Both the position numbers and the translations under genes were made by a program. The notes below the pieces were generated by a model, which did not search any database, was not told where the DNA came from, and saw nothing but the letters and a program-made list of their open reading frames with translations. Source: Pseudomonadota bacterium (GTDB lineage: Bacteria > Pseudomonadota > Alphaproteobacteria > Rhizobiales > JAKPQE01). Taken from it: 64,000 nucleotides of DNA. Where the stretch lies: positions 1 to 64,000 of the forward strand of contig JAKPQE010000170.1 of assembly GCA_029572955.1 (NCBI GenBank), written 5' to 3'. Below, piece by piece: positions 15,139 to 23,510 of this stretch (position 1 is the first letter of the stretch; every line of letters begins with the position of its first letter).

Positions 15139-17019
15139 TCAGATCTTTCCGAAGAGGCCGACCCACAGGAGGCCGAGGGAGACGGCGACGAGCAGGTAGA
15201 ACGGCGTATGGGCAAAGCGGAAGACGCCGCCCGAGAGGTCGCCGAGGACGGCGACGAGGGTCTGCAGGCCGCGCTCCATCTTGACCACCCAGCCCCGGTA
15301 CCAGGGCCCGATGACACGGGCGAGGCCGGGATAGAATTCATGGCTGAAGTGGTAGCGGACGTCGGCCGACAGGAAGTGGCCACCGGCGTAGTTGTCGTAC
15401 TGGCTGACCTCCCAGCGGCGATTGCCGAGGAAGTAGAAGATCAGGGCGCCGACGCCGATGGCGGCGATCAGCACGCCGACCACCCAGAGCATGTTGAGCG
15501 AGCCGTTGGGCAGGTCGACGCCGCCGAGATGGTGCGGCTGCAGGCCGATGCCGAGGGCGCTCTGGGCGATGTCGACCATCGACAGGGCAAGGCCCGGCAT
15601 CCAGCCGGTGACGAAGCCGATTCCGGCGAGCGTCAGCATCGGCAGCAGCATCGACAGCGGCGCTTCCTTGACCTCGCGGTGCTCGAGGCGGAGCTGGCCG
15701 AGGAAGATGTTGTGGATCAGCTTGTAGACCGAGAGGATCGTGCCGAGCGTGCCGATGAAGGCGGCGATCAGCAGCAGCGGCTGGGCCGTGTTGAGCAGCG
15801 ACTTGTAGATCATCCACTTGGAGACGAAGCCGTTCATCGGCGGCAGGCCGGCAAGGCCGATGATGCCCATCAGGAGCGTGATGTAGGTGAAGGGCATGCG
15901 CGTGATGAGGCCGCCGAGCTCGTCGAGATCGGCCGTCTTGGTGCGGTGGACGACGGCGAAGACGGCGAGCATCAGCGCCATCTGGTAGGTCGCGTAGTTG
16001 AAGGTGTGCAGCAGGCCGCCGGCGAGGCCGAGGGGCGTGCCGACGAGGATGCCGAGCAGCATGTAGCCGCCCTGGCCGATACCGTGCCAGGCGAGCAGCA
16101 TGCGCGCGTCGGTCTGCATAAGGGCGATGTAGGTCGGCACGATCATGGTGATCGCGGTCAGCCACAGGAGCGCCGAGCGGGCATCGAACCAGGTGTAGGC
16201 GATGTCCATGCCGGCGAGCAGGGCCGGGCCCATCAGCTTGATCAGCACCAGCGTCAGGGCGAAGAGGCCCATGCGCGCCGAGACGGCGTTGAGGAAGCTC
16301 GAGGAGGCGCCGGGCGTGAAGGAATAGGCGGGTGCCTGCCAGAGATGGAACGGCACGATCGCCATCTTGACGCCGAAGCCGGCGGTGAAGAGGACGAACA
16401 GCACCCACTTGGTCGCCGTCGGCAGGTTCGGCACCGCCGCGGCGAAATCCTCGAAGGCGAAGCTGCCGGTGGCCGAGCGAACGATCAGGATGCCGGCAAA
16501 CAGCGCCATGGCGCCGGCCAGCGCGTAGAGCAGGTAGCGCAGGGCCGCGGTCGCGGCCGGGCCGCCGAGCTGGGTCATCATGGCGAAGGCCGCCCAGGAG
16601 ACGATTTCCCAGCCGATGAAGAGGCTGAGGAAGTCGCCGCTCGAGACGAGCAGCAGCATGGCGAGCACGTTGAGCGCCAGCGTGCCGTGCTGGATGCGCT
16701 TGTTGGGCTGCGCCTCGTTCCACTCGCCGCTCATGTACCAGGCGGCGAAGAAGCCGGCGCCGGTGGTGAGCAGGGCGAAGAACCAGCCGAGGCCGTCGAT
16801 CCGCCAGGTCATCGGATAGCCGAGGACGGTGAAGGCCATCGCCGAGGGGACGGCGGTCTCGCCGCCGGAAAGCGTCTGGCCGACGAGGACGACGATCACC
16901 GTCATTGCCGCATAGGCGGCCATGCCGATGTAGCCGGCGAAGCGGTTGGCGCCGAAGACATAGAGGCCGACGGTCGTCAGCAACGCCAGAACGAGCAGGG
17001 TGTCGAGCAAGCCGATCAC
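15139..17019 (-). CDS. NuoL/M-type antiporter-like subunit (MbxH'-like)
   Basis: The GTG at 17019 is preferred over the annotation-length frame because GGGAGG lies seven bases before it and it starts two bases after the MrpD stop. The 626-residue membrane protein belongs to the proton-conducting NuoL/M/N and MrpA/D family, with the helix-5 glutamate in F-I-G-W-E-I-V-S, the helix-7 lysine in F-G-V-K-M-A-I-V-P-F-H-L-W-Q-A-P, and H-x-F-N-Y-A in the discontinuous helix. It extends past the 14-helix core with an additional C-terminal membrane region. It is the second antiporter-like subunit of the operon, which distinguishes MBX-type from MBH-type clusters. Confidence 0.85.
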   Translation of the reverse strand: MIGLLDTLLVLALLTTVGLYVFGANRFAGYIGMAAYAAMTVIVVLVGQTLSGGETAVPSAMAFTVLGYPMTWRIDGLGWFFALLTTGAGFFAAWYMSGEWNEAQPNKRIQHGTLALNVLAMLLLVSSGDFLSLFIGWEIVSWAAFAMMTQLGGPAATAALRYLLYALAGAMALFAGILIVRSATGSFAFEDFAAAVPNLPTATKWVLFVLFTAGFGVKMAIVPFHLWQAPAYSFTPGASSSFLNAVSARMGLFALTLVLIKLMGPALLAGMDIAYTWFDARSALLWLTAITMIVPTYIALMQTDARMLLAWHGIGQGGYMLLGILVGTPLGLAGGLLHTFNYATYQMALMLAVFAVVHRTKTADLDELGGLITRMPFTYITLLMGIIGLAGLPPMNGFVSKWMIYKSLLNTAQPLLLIAAFIGTLGTILSVYKLIHNIFLGQLRLEHREVKEAPLSMLLPMLTLAGIGFVTGWMPGLALSMVDIAQSALGIGLQPHHLGGVDLPNGSLNMLWVVGVLIAAIGVGALIFYFLGNRRWEVSQYDNYAGGHFLSADVRYHFSHEFYPGLARVIGPWYRGWVVKMERGLQTLVAVLGDLSGGVFRFAHTPFYLLVAVSLGLLWVGLFGKI

Positions 17020-17020
17020 G

Positions 17021-18475
17021 TCACATCCTCCCAGGCAGGACGCGCGCCACATAGGACCCGGCGTCGGCGGCGCTGGCGGCGGCGCCCGAGAGGGCGGTGC
17101 CGATCGGCGCGACGAACAGGGTTGCGACGATGAGGATCACGCCGAGCAGCAAGGCCGGCGACAGATCCGAGAAGGCGAAGTGTGCGGGTTTGGCCCCGGC
17201 GGCGGGCTGCCAGATGCGGGCGACGACGCGGAAGAGGTAGGCCGCCTCGACGACGGTCGCGGCGAGTACCACGGCGGCGGCGAAGGCATAGGCTCCGCCG
17301 GCGTCGAAGGCGCCGCCGAGCAGCACGAGCTTCGCCCAGAAGCCGGGCAGCGGCGGAATGCCGATGATGCTGAGGGCGAGGAGCACGAAGAGGCCGGCCG
17401 CGGCGGGGGCGACCCTGGCGCCACCGGCGAGCCCGGCGAGCGGGCCGCGCCACTTGGCGGCGATGACGAAGAAGGCCGGCTTGACCACCGCGTGATGCAG
17501 CGCCACCGCGATCGCGGCGAGGATGCCGGCGGTGGCCGGGATCGTCAGAGCGAGGGCGACGAGGCCGAGCTGGGCGATCGAGGAATAGGCGAAGGTGCGG
17601 TTGAGGTCGCTGGCGCGATAGGCGGCGAACTCGCCGGCGACGATCGTCACGATGGCGACGGCCATCAGGAGGCTGATCGCGGCCGGATCGTGGAAGACCA
17701 GAACGAGGAGCCGGAGGATCACCACCATGGCGAGCTTGGAGACGACGCCGGCGAGGATCGCGGTGACCCGCATCGGGGCGGCGGCGTAGACCTCGGGCAC
17801 CCAGGTGTTGACCGGGAACAGCTCGGCCTTGACGCCGAAGCCGAGGACGAGGAGCAGGAACGCGGCAAGGCCGGTCGTGCCCGACAGCTTCTCGGGGGCG
17901 AGGCGGGCGATGTCGGCAAGGTTCAGCGTGCCGGCGGCGGCGTAGACGAGGCCGATGCCGATCAGCACCAGCGAGGAACCGAGGGCGCCGAGCACGAGAT
18001 AGCGCAGGGCGGCGCCGAAGCCGGCCTTGTCGCCGGACGAGGCGGCGAGGCCGTAGGACGCGACGGCGACGATCTCGTAGAAGACGAAGATGTTGAAGAG
18101 GTCGCCGGAAAGGACGAGGCCGGAGCCGCCGGCAACGAGCAGCAGCGTCAGCGTGTAGGCCTTGACGCCGCCATGCTCGGCGCGCGGCCAGAAGATCAGC
18201 GCGCCGACGGCGAGCACCGCGACGAACAGCGCGGCGAGGCGGTCGCCATAAAGAACGATGCCGAGCGGGGCTTCGAAGCCGCCGAGGGCGGTGACCGCCG
18301 CCTCGGTTCCGACGGCCGACCACAGGGTCCAGCCGAGGAAGATGTTGACGACGACGAGGACGATGCCGAGGGCGCGGGCGAGGCCGTCGCCGAAGCGGGC
18401 GACGAGCGGCAGCAGGAACGCGCCGAGCAGCGGCAGGACGATGGGCAGTACCAGGGTGTTGGCGCCGGAGGTCAT
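17021..18475 (-). CDS. mrpD: Mrp-type Na+/H+ antiporter subunit D homologue (MbxH-like)
   Basis: This 484-residue, about 14-helix protein is the MrpD/NuoN-like antiporter subunit. The conserved glutamate appears in F-V-F-Y-E-I-V-A-V-A-S-Y and the key lysines in F-G-V-K-A-E-L-F-P-V-N-T-W-V-P and H-H-A-V-V-K-P-A-F-F. Its ATG overlaps the MrpC stop by four bases. In Mrp complexes this subunit moves protons through the membrane; in MBX-like complexes it is thought to be driven by the attached redox arm. Confidence 0.9.
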   Translation of the reverse strand: MTSGANTLVLPIVLPLLGAFLLPLVARFGDGLARALGIVLVVVNIFLGWTLWSAVGTEAAVTALGGFEAPLGIVLYGDRLAALFVAVLAVGALIFWPRAEHGGVKAYTLTLLLVAGGSGLVLSGDLFNIFVFYEIVAVASYGLAASSGDKAGFGAALRYLVLGALGSSLVLIGIGLVYAAAGTLNLADIARLAPEKLSGTTGLAAFLLLVLGFGVKAELFPVNTWVPEVYAAAPMRVTAILAGVVSKLAMVVILRLLVLVFHDPAAISLLMAVAIVTIVAGEFAAYRASDLNRTFAYSSIAQLGLVALALTIPATAGILAAIAVALHHAVVKPAFFVIAAKWRGPLAGLAGGARVAPAAAGLFVLLALSIIGIPPLPGFWAKLVLLGGAFDAGGAYAFAAAVVLAATVVEAAYLFRVVARIWQPAAGAKPAHFAFSDLSPALLLGVILIVATLFVAPIGTALSGAAASAADAGSYVARVLPGRM

Positions 18476-18936
18476 GACGCGCTCCCCGCGTTGACGGTTT
18501 CACGGGCCGGCGTCCCGGCGACGGCGGTGCCGGCGGCCGGGGCGGCATCGGCCGGCTCGGCAGCGAGGAACTTCGCCACCTCGCGGGTGTCGAGCGTGCC
18601 GTAGGTTTCCTTGACGCGGATGAGAAGCGCGGCGGCGAGGGCGAGGACGCCGACGCCGATGACGATCGCGGTGAGCACCAGCGCCTGCGGCAGCGGGTCG
18701 ACCATCGGCACGTCGGTGACGCCGCCGACGATGATCGGGGCCGCCGCTTCCGGCCGGAAGCCGATCGCCACGAGGAACAGGTTGACGCCGCTCTCCACCA
18801 GGGCGAGGCCGAGGAGCACGCGCATCAGGTTGTAGCGGGCGACCATGGCGTAGATGCCGATGGCGATCAGCAGGATCGCGCCGCCATAGAGGGCCCGGCC
18901 GAGATATTCGGCGACGAGCAGTGCGTCGGGGCTCAT
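18472..18936 (-). CDS. mrpC: Mrp-type antiporter subunit C homologue (NuoK-like, MbxG-like)
   Basis: The ATG at 18936 overlaps the MrpB-like stop by four bases and gives 154 residues with three transmembrane helices of the NuoK/MrpC family (G-I-Y-A-M-V-A-R-Y-N-L-M-R-V-L-L-G-L-A-L-V-E-S-G-V-N-L, and P-L-P-Q-A-L-V-L-T-A-I-V-I-G). The membrane glutamate of the L-V-E-S motif is the conserved proton-path residue. A 35-residue Ala/Pro-rich C-terminal tail goes beyond the usual end of the family. Confidence 0.9.
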   Translation of the reverse strand: MSPDALLVAEYLGRALYGGAILLIAIGIYAMVARYNLMRVLLGLALVESGVNLFLVAIGFRPEAAAPIIVGGVTDVPMVDPLPQALVLTAIVIGVGVLALAAALLIRVKETYGTLDTREVAKFLAAEPADAAPAAGTAVAGTPARETVNAGSAS

Positions 18937-19631
18937 GACTTCCCTCCGACTTCGACGATGCGGGCCATGAGGCCGGCGAGTTCGGATCCGACCTTGAGGC
19001 CGATCGCCAGATAGAGCAGCGGCAGGCTGCCGGCCGAGAACAGGTCGCCGAGCGTGCCCTTGCCGAGGAAGGGCGTGAGGAACGCCTCGCCCCACATCAG
19101 GCTGGCAAGGCCGATGACGATGAAGGCGGTGCCGGCAAAGCCCTCGACGAGCGCCGCGGTCGAATGGTTGAGCGGGCTGGTCGGGCTGGCGAGCAGCGGG
19201 ATGAAGAAGGCCGCGGCCATGATGGCGCCGCCCTGGAAACCGCCGCCCGGGGTCAGATGGCCGTGCAGGATGATGTAGGCGCCGAGCACGACGAGGAACG
19301 GGAACAGGAGGTCGGCGGCGGCCTTGAGAATGAAGCCGCCGGGCGCCTTCGGCAGGTCGCCGGCGCCGGCACCCGACAGGATGAGGCCGGCGGCGGTGGC
19401 GGCGACGAAGAGGATCGTCACCTCGCCGAGGGTGTCGAAGCCGCGATAGCCGAGGAGGATCGCGGTGACGATGTTGGCGGCGCCGGTCTCGCCGGGAGCC
19501 CGCGAGACGATCTCCTGGCCGACCTGCATCGGCGCTGCGCCGAAGGGCAGGGCCTGGAACAGCGCGTAGAGCATCACCACCAGTCCGGCGAGGAAGAGGA
19601 GCGACGCGGTGGTGCGACCGTAGCCGTGCAT
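18933..19631 (-). CDS. mrpB: MbhE-MrpB fused membrane subunit
   Basis: The 232-residue protein joins two pieces. The first about 95 residues resemble MbhE / the C-terminal end of MrpA (N-I-V-T-A-I-L-L-G-Y-R-G-F-D-T-L-G-E-V-T-I-L-F). The rest is MrpB (Y-I-I-L-H-G-H-L-T-P-G-G-G-F-Q-G-G-A-I-M-A-A). Both parts are membrane-embedded, in about seven helices overall. There is no full-length MrpA in the operon; its C-terminal functions are covered here and in the DUF4040 gene before it, as in archaeal MBH/MBX. It starts nine bases after that gene. Confidence 0.85.
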   Translation of the reverse strand: MHGYGRTTASLLFLAGLVVMLYALFQALPFGAAPMQVGQEIVSRAPGETGAANIVTAILLGYRGFDTLGEVTILFVAATAAGLILSGAGAGDLPKAPGGFILKAAADLLFPFLVVLGAYIILHGHLTPGGGFQGGAIMAAAFFIPLLASPTSPLNHSTAALVEGFAGTAFIVIGLASLMWGEAFLTPFLGKGTLGDLFSAGSLPLLYLAIGLKVGSELAGLMARIVEVGGKS

Positions 19632-19640
19632 GGGACGCTC

Positions 19641-19901
19641 CTATTTCTTGCCGTCGCCGGCGTCGGACCGCCAGAGGCCGGTGCGACGCACGGTGAGTGC
19701 GAGGAGGACGCCGGAAAGCCCGGCCGCGACCGCGGCTTCGGCGAGCGCCACGTCGGGCGCGCGCAGCAACGCGAAGATGACGGCAAGGGCGAGCGAGACG
19801 ACCGAAACGGCGGCGACCGCGGCAAGGTAGCTGCGCAGGAACACCGTCAGCAGGGCGGCGGCGATCATCACCACAACGGCGAGAATGACGAGCCAGAGCA
19901 T
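19641..19901 (-). CDS. DUF4040/MbhD-like small membrane subunit
   Basis: This 86-residue protein with three transmembrane helices corresponds to MbhD (DUF4040), a small piece homologous to part of MrpA, with A-L-L-R-A-P-D-V-A-L-A-E-A-A-V-A-A-G as its conserved core including the membrane-embedded acidic residues. Its ATG shares one base with the MrpG stop (TGATG), so the two are translationally coupled. Confidence 0.85.
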   Translation of the reverse strand: MLWLVILAVVVMIAAALLTVFLRSYLAAVAAVSVVSLALAVIFALLRAPDVALAEAAVAAGLSGVLLALTVRRTGLWRSDAGDGKK

Positions 19902-20206
19902 CACACGGTCTCCTCGTCTTCGGCCTGGTGCCAGGGGCGCAGGCCCGTGGCGAGCGCGGCGCGGGCGATGATCGAGGAGCCGACCGGCGAGGTCACCAGC
20001 ACGAAGACGGCGAGCACCACGAGCTTGGCCCACCAGTCCGGGTGATGGAAGAAGACGCCGATCAGCACCGACAGTGCGCCGAGCGTCGAGCCCTTGGTGC
20101 CGGTCTGGATGCGATTGAAGACGTCGGGCATGCGCACCATGCCGAGGGCGGCAAGGCACAGGAACACCGCGCCGACGAGGAGGAAGATGTCGCCGATGAC
20201 TGTCAT
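19901..20206 (-). CDS. mrpG: Mrp-type antiporter subunit G homologue (MbxC-like)
   Basis: The 101-residue protein has the three helices and the R-M-P-D-V-F-N-R-I-Q-T-G-T-K-G-S-T-L-G motif of MrpG/MnhG/PhaG. It starts 12 bases after MrpF with a GAGGGAGAG ribosome site. It is a structural part of the sodium-path side of Mrp-type complexes. Confidence 0.92.
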   Translation of the reverse strand: MTVIGDIFLLVGAVFLCLAALGMVRMPDVFNRIQTGTKGSTLGALSVLIGVFFHHPDWWAKLVVLAVFVLVTSPVGSSIIARAALATGLRPWHQAEDEETV

Positions 20207-20218
20207 GACCTCTCTCCC

Positions 20219-20491
20219 TCAGGAGCGCTTTTCGAGGGCGCGGGCGATCGCCACGACGCCGACGAAGGACAGGGCGCCGAAGACCAGCGCGATGTCGAGG
20301 ACGATGGCGCTGTCCTGGACGAGGGCCAGCCACACCAGCGCGGCGGTGGTGATGATCGTCAGGATGTCGGCGGCGACGACGCGGTCGGCGACCGTCGGGC
20401 CGAGGACGAGGCGGGCGGCGCCGAGAAGCACGGCAATGCCGAGCAGCGCCACGGCGATGCCGCCGAGGATGCCGATCTCGAGACCCATCAT
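20219..20491 (-). CDS. mrpF: Mrp-type antiporter subunit F homologue (MbxB-like)
   Basis: Beginning at the first of two adjacent ATGs at 20491, which overlaps the MrpE stop by four bases, the product has 90 residues and three helices, with the MrpF pattern G-P-T-V-A-D-R-V-V-A-A-D-I-L. The long open frame that continues upstream lies inside mrpE and is not used. Confidence 0.9.
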   Translation of the reverse strand: MMGLEIGILGGIAVALLGIAVLLGAARLVLGPTVADRVVAADILTIITTAALVWLALVQDSAIVLDIALVFGALSFVGVVAIARALEKRS

Positions 20492-21057
20492 TTCAGGAAC
20501 TCCTTGAGGACCTTCTCGAAGCCGGCGACGATTTCGCGCGTCGCGGTCTCGAGGTCCGTGCCGGGGGTGGCGTCGATCCAGTGGATCAGCAACTCCTGGC
20601 CGTCGAGGTCGACGGTCAGGGTGCCCGGCGTCAGCGTGATGGAATTGGCCAGCCACAGCTTGCCGAGGTCGGAGTGCAGCTCGGTGTGCACCCTGACGAC
20701 CGCCGGCCGGATCGCCATGCCCGGGGTCACGACACGGCGCGCGACGTCGAAGTTGGCGAAGATCAGCGCCTTGAAGAAGGTGAAGAAGTAGCGGCCGAGA
20801 TGCAGCGGCAGCAACGGCGTCAGCATGACGTCGTCGAGCCATTGCAGATGGCGGATCGAGATGGCCGCGGTGCCGGCAGCGACAAGAATACCGACGATGA
20901 TCTCCTGCACCGCAAGGGTTCCGGTAAGCAGGATCCAGACGAACAGCAGTCCGGCAAACGTCATCGCAAAGCGGCGGGTCATGCGACCGCCGCCGAATAC
21001 GGCAACAGCGCCGGCGTCATCTCCGGTCGCAGATGATTCGTGGGGATTAGTCGACAT
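20488..21057 (-). CDS. mrpE: Mrp-type antiporter subunit E homologue (MbxA-like), first gene of the operon
   Basis: The protein core (about 165 residues from M-T-R-R-F-A-M-T at 20982) is MrpE/MnhE: two or three N-terminal helices, then a soluble part with N-S-I-T-L-T-P-G-T-L-T-V-D and I-H-W-I-D-A. The true start is uncertain. The ATG at 21057 adds 25 residues of unconserved sequence with no clear ribosome site; 20982 would give the usual family length. As first gene it sets the operon promoter somewhere in the AT-rich region 21060-21240. Confidence 0.85.
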   Translation of the reverse strand: MSTNPHESSATGDDAGAVAVFGGGRMTRRFAMTFAGLLFVWILLTGTLAVQEIIVGILVAAGTAAISIRHLQWLDDVMLTPLLPLHLGRYFFTFFKALIFANFDVARRVVTPGMAIRPAVVRVHTELHSDLGKLWLANSITLTPGTLTVDLDGQELLIHWIDATPGTDLETATREIVAGFEKVLKEFLK

Positions 21058-21515
21058 AGATGGAATTTCCATTGGTATAGAACACAGTCCAAGGCGCGCG
21101 AATGCGGCCCCGAAATCGTGACTCAATGGCTCGACACAGCATGATTACGGTAAATTCGCCCGAAAGAACCGCACCACTCACCGATTCTCATTCCGGTACC
21201 TCTTATACGCCTTTCTTGCGAAAATTAGAATGACACAATTTGTGCAGTGCGAAACTTCGACGACATGGCTGCCATGCAGTAAAGGCGGGGCGTTTGGCAT
21301 GGCGCCGCAGGCGTCATAATCGAGCTGCGGTTTTTTCGTCTATTCAATGGGTTGAGGTAACGCGCTGCGGTCTTTCGACTGCTGGTCGTTGCCGTTCGCG
21401 GCCTCGCATGGCAGTTTGTAGCCACGTTTGAACATGCGTGGCGGACCAGTCGGCAGGGGCGTTGGAGCCCTGTCCCAGCGTCCAGACAGGGAGAAGACCC
21501 ATAGCGCCCCGACCG
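21058..21515. other. Intergenic region between the Mbx-like operon and the amylosucrase gene
   Basis: This divergent gap holds no supportable gene. It is more AT-rich than its surroundings, especially 21190-21250 and 21320-21360, and must contain the leftward promoter of the operon and the rightward promoter of amylosucrase. A TATAAG-like element on the minus strand near 21203-21208 is the only recognisable -10 candidate; no well-spaced -35 was found. A GTG at 21438 in frame with amylosucrase could extend that protein by 26 residues. Confidence 0.5.
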
Positions 21516-23471
21516 ATGTCCGATGCCGACGAGCACTGGTTCCAGGCGGAAAGCCGGACCACCCTGCGGCGCCTGATGCCGCGGCTCGAGACGAGGTTTT
21601 TCGATCGGGTCAACACGCCGGACTGGGAAGCCTTCACCGGGCGGCTCAACGCCTACTTCCCGCAGCTCTTCGGGGTGCTCTACCGGCTCTACGGCACCCG
21701 CTACGACTTCTTCTATCACCTCGAGAAAATCCTCGTCACGGCCTCGCTCGCCTGGATGGAGCGGCCGGACGACCTGCGCGGCCTCGACGCGATGCGGGCG
21801 AGCAACCCGCAATGGTTCCAGTCGCAGCGCATGGTCGGCGCGGTCTGCTATGTCGACCTCTTCGCCGGCGACCTCACGGGCCTGCGCGAGCGCATTCCGT
21901 ATCTCTCGGAAATGGGCGTCACCTTCCTGCATCTGATGCCGATCTTCCGCTCGCCGGACGGCGACGACGACGGCGGCTACGCGATCTCGAGCTATCGCGA
22001 GCTCGATCCGGCGCTCGGCACGATGGAGGAACTCTCCGACCTTGCCGACGAGCTGCGCCATTTCGGCATCTCGCTCTGTCTCGACTTCGTCTTCAACCAC
22101 ACCGCCGACACCCACGAATGGGCGCAGAAGGCGCTCGCCGGCGACGAGGAGTATCAGGCCTACTACCGCATGTTCCCGGACCGCCGGATGCCGGACGAAT
22201 ACGAGCGGACGATCCGGGCGGTGTTCCCGGAGGAGCATCCGGGCTGCTTCACCTATCGCAGCAAGCTGCGCAAATGGGTGTGGACGACGTTCCACAACTA
22301 CCAGTGGGACCTCAACTACGAGAACCCGGCGACCTTCGACGCGATGGCGGCGGAGATGCTGTTCCTGGCCAATGCCGGGGTCGAGATCCTGCGCCTCGAC
22401 GCGGTCGCCTTCACCTGGAAGAAGCTCGGCACGGGCTGCGAGAACCTGCCGGAAGCCCATCTCATCGTGCAGGCGTTCAACGCGCTGACCTCGATCGTCG
22501 CGCCCTCGCTGCTGTTCCTGTCCGAGGCGATCGTCCACCCGGACGAGGTGATCAAGTACATCCGGCCCGACGAGTGCCAGCTGTCGTACAATCCGCAGCT
22601 CATGGCGCTCCTCTGGAGCACGCTCGCGACCCGCGACGTGACGCTGCTCCGGACGGCGATGCAGCGGCGCTTCCGCATTCCGAACGAATGCACCTGGGTC
22701 AACTATGTGCGCTGTCACGACGACATCGGCTGGGTGTTTTCGAACGACGACGCCGTCGATTGCGGTATCGACCCGGACGGGCACCGGCGCTTCCTCGGCG
22801 ATTTCTACACCGGGCGCTTCACCGGGAGCTTCTCCCGCGGCCTGCCGTTCCAGGAGGACCCGACGACCGGTGACATGCGGATCTCCGGCATGGCGGCCTC
22901 GCTCGCCGGCCTCGAACTGGCGCTGGCGGCCGAGGACGAACTCGAAATCGAAGCCTCGGTGCGGCGCATCCTGCTGCTCTACGGCGTCGCCATCACGATC
23001 GGCGGCATTCCGCTGATCTATCTCGGCGACGAGCTGGCAGCGCTCAACGACTACAGCTTCAACGAGGACCGCGAGAAGCTCGGCGACACGCGCTGGGTGC
23101 ACCGGCCGGCGCTCGACGAAGCGCGGCTCGCCGAACGGCACGACCGCACGACGGCCTCCGGCCAGGTGTTCCACGGGCTGATGCGGCTGTTGCAGGTTCG
23201 TCAGCAGAATCGGGCATTCAACAGCGCCGATACCGAATTCATCGACACGCAGAATCCGCACGTCTTCGGCTATTTCCGCCGCCACGAGGGCCAGAGCGTC
23301 CTCGTTCTGGCGAACTTCTCGGAAAAGCCGCAGATGGTCGCGGCGCGGCTGCTGCGCACGCTCGGTTTCCGCAAGACGGTCACCGACATCCTGAAGGGTG
23401 CGATCATCGTCGCGACCGACGAGCTCGAACTCGAACCGTACCAGATGGCGGCGCTGCTCGCTGCGGACTGA
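21516..23471 (+). CDS. ams: Amylosucrase (GH13)
   Basis: The 651-residue product (ATG 21516; an in-frame GTG lies 78 bases upstream) matches amylosucrase, which converts sucrose into alpha-1,4-glucan plus fructose. The GH13 motifs are in order: D-F-V-F-N-H-T-A-D-T-H-E-W, the nucleophile aspartate in I-L-R-L-D-A-V-A-F, the acid/base glutamate in L-F-L-S-E-A-I-V, and the stabilising aspartate in V-R-C-H-D-D-I-G-W. The N-terminal helical domain and C-terminal beta domain typical of the enzyme are present and the length is normal. No signal peptide is seen, so it acts in the cytoplasm. It is followed 39 bases later by sucrose-phosphate synthase. Confidence 0.9.
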   Translation: MSDADEHWFQAESRTTLRRLMPRLETRFFDRVNTPDWEAFTGRLNAYFPQLFGVLYRLYGTRYDFFYHLEKILVTASLAWMERPDDLRGLDAMRASNPQWFQSQRMVGAVCYVDLFAGDLTGLRERIPYLSEMGVTFLHLMPIFRSPDGDDDGGYAISSYRELDPALGTMEELSDLADELRHFGISLCLDFVFNHTADTHEWAQKALAGDEEYQAYYRMFPDRRMPDEYERTIRAVFPEEHPGCFTYRSKLRKWVWTTFHNYQWDLNYENPATFDAMAAEMLFLANAGVEILRLDAVAFTWKKLGTGCENLPEAHLIVQAFNALTSIVAPSLLFLSEAIVHPDEVIKYIRPDECQLSYNPQLMALLWSTLATRDVTLLRTAMQRRFRIPNECTWVNYVRCHDDIGWVFSNDDAVDCGIDPDGHRRFLGDFYTGRFTGSFSRGLPFQEDPTTGDMRISGMAASLAGLELALAAEDELEIEASVRRILLLYGVAITIGGIPLIYLGDELAALNDYSFNEDREKLGDTRWVHRPALDEARLAERHDRTTASGQVFHGLMRLLQVRQQNRAFNSADTEFIDTQNPHVFGYFRRHEGQSVLVLANFSEKPQMVAARLLRTLGFRKTVTDILKGAIIVATDELELEPYQMAALLAAD

Positions 23472-23510
23472 CGGAACGCTTCACCACCGGCGGGAACGAC
23501 CGCCACGGAA

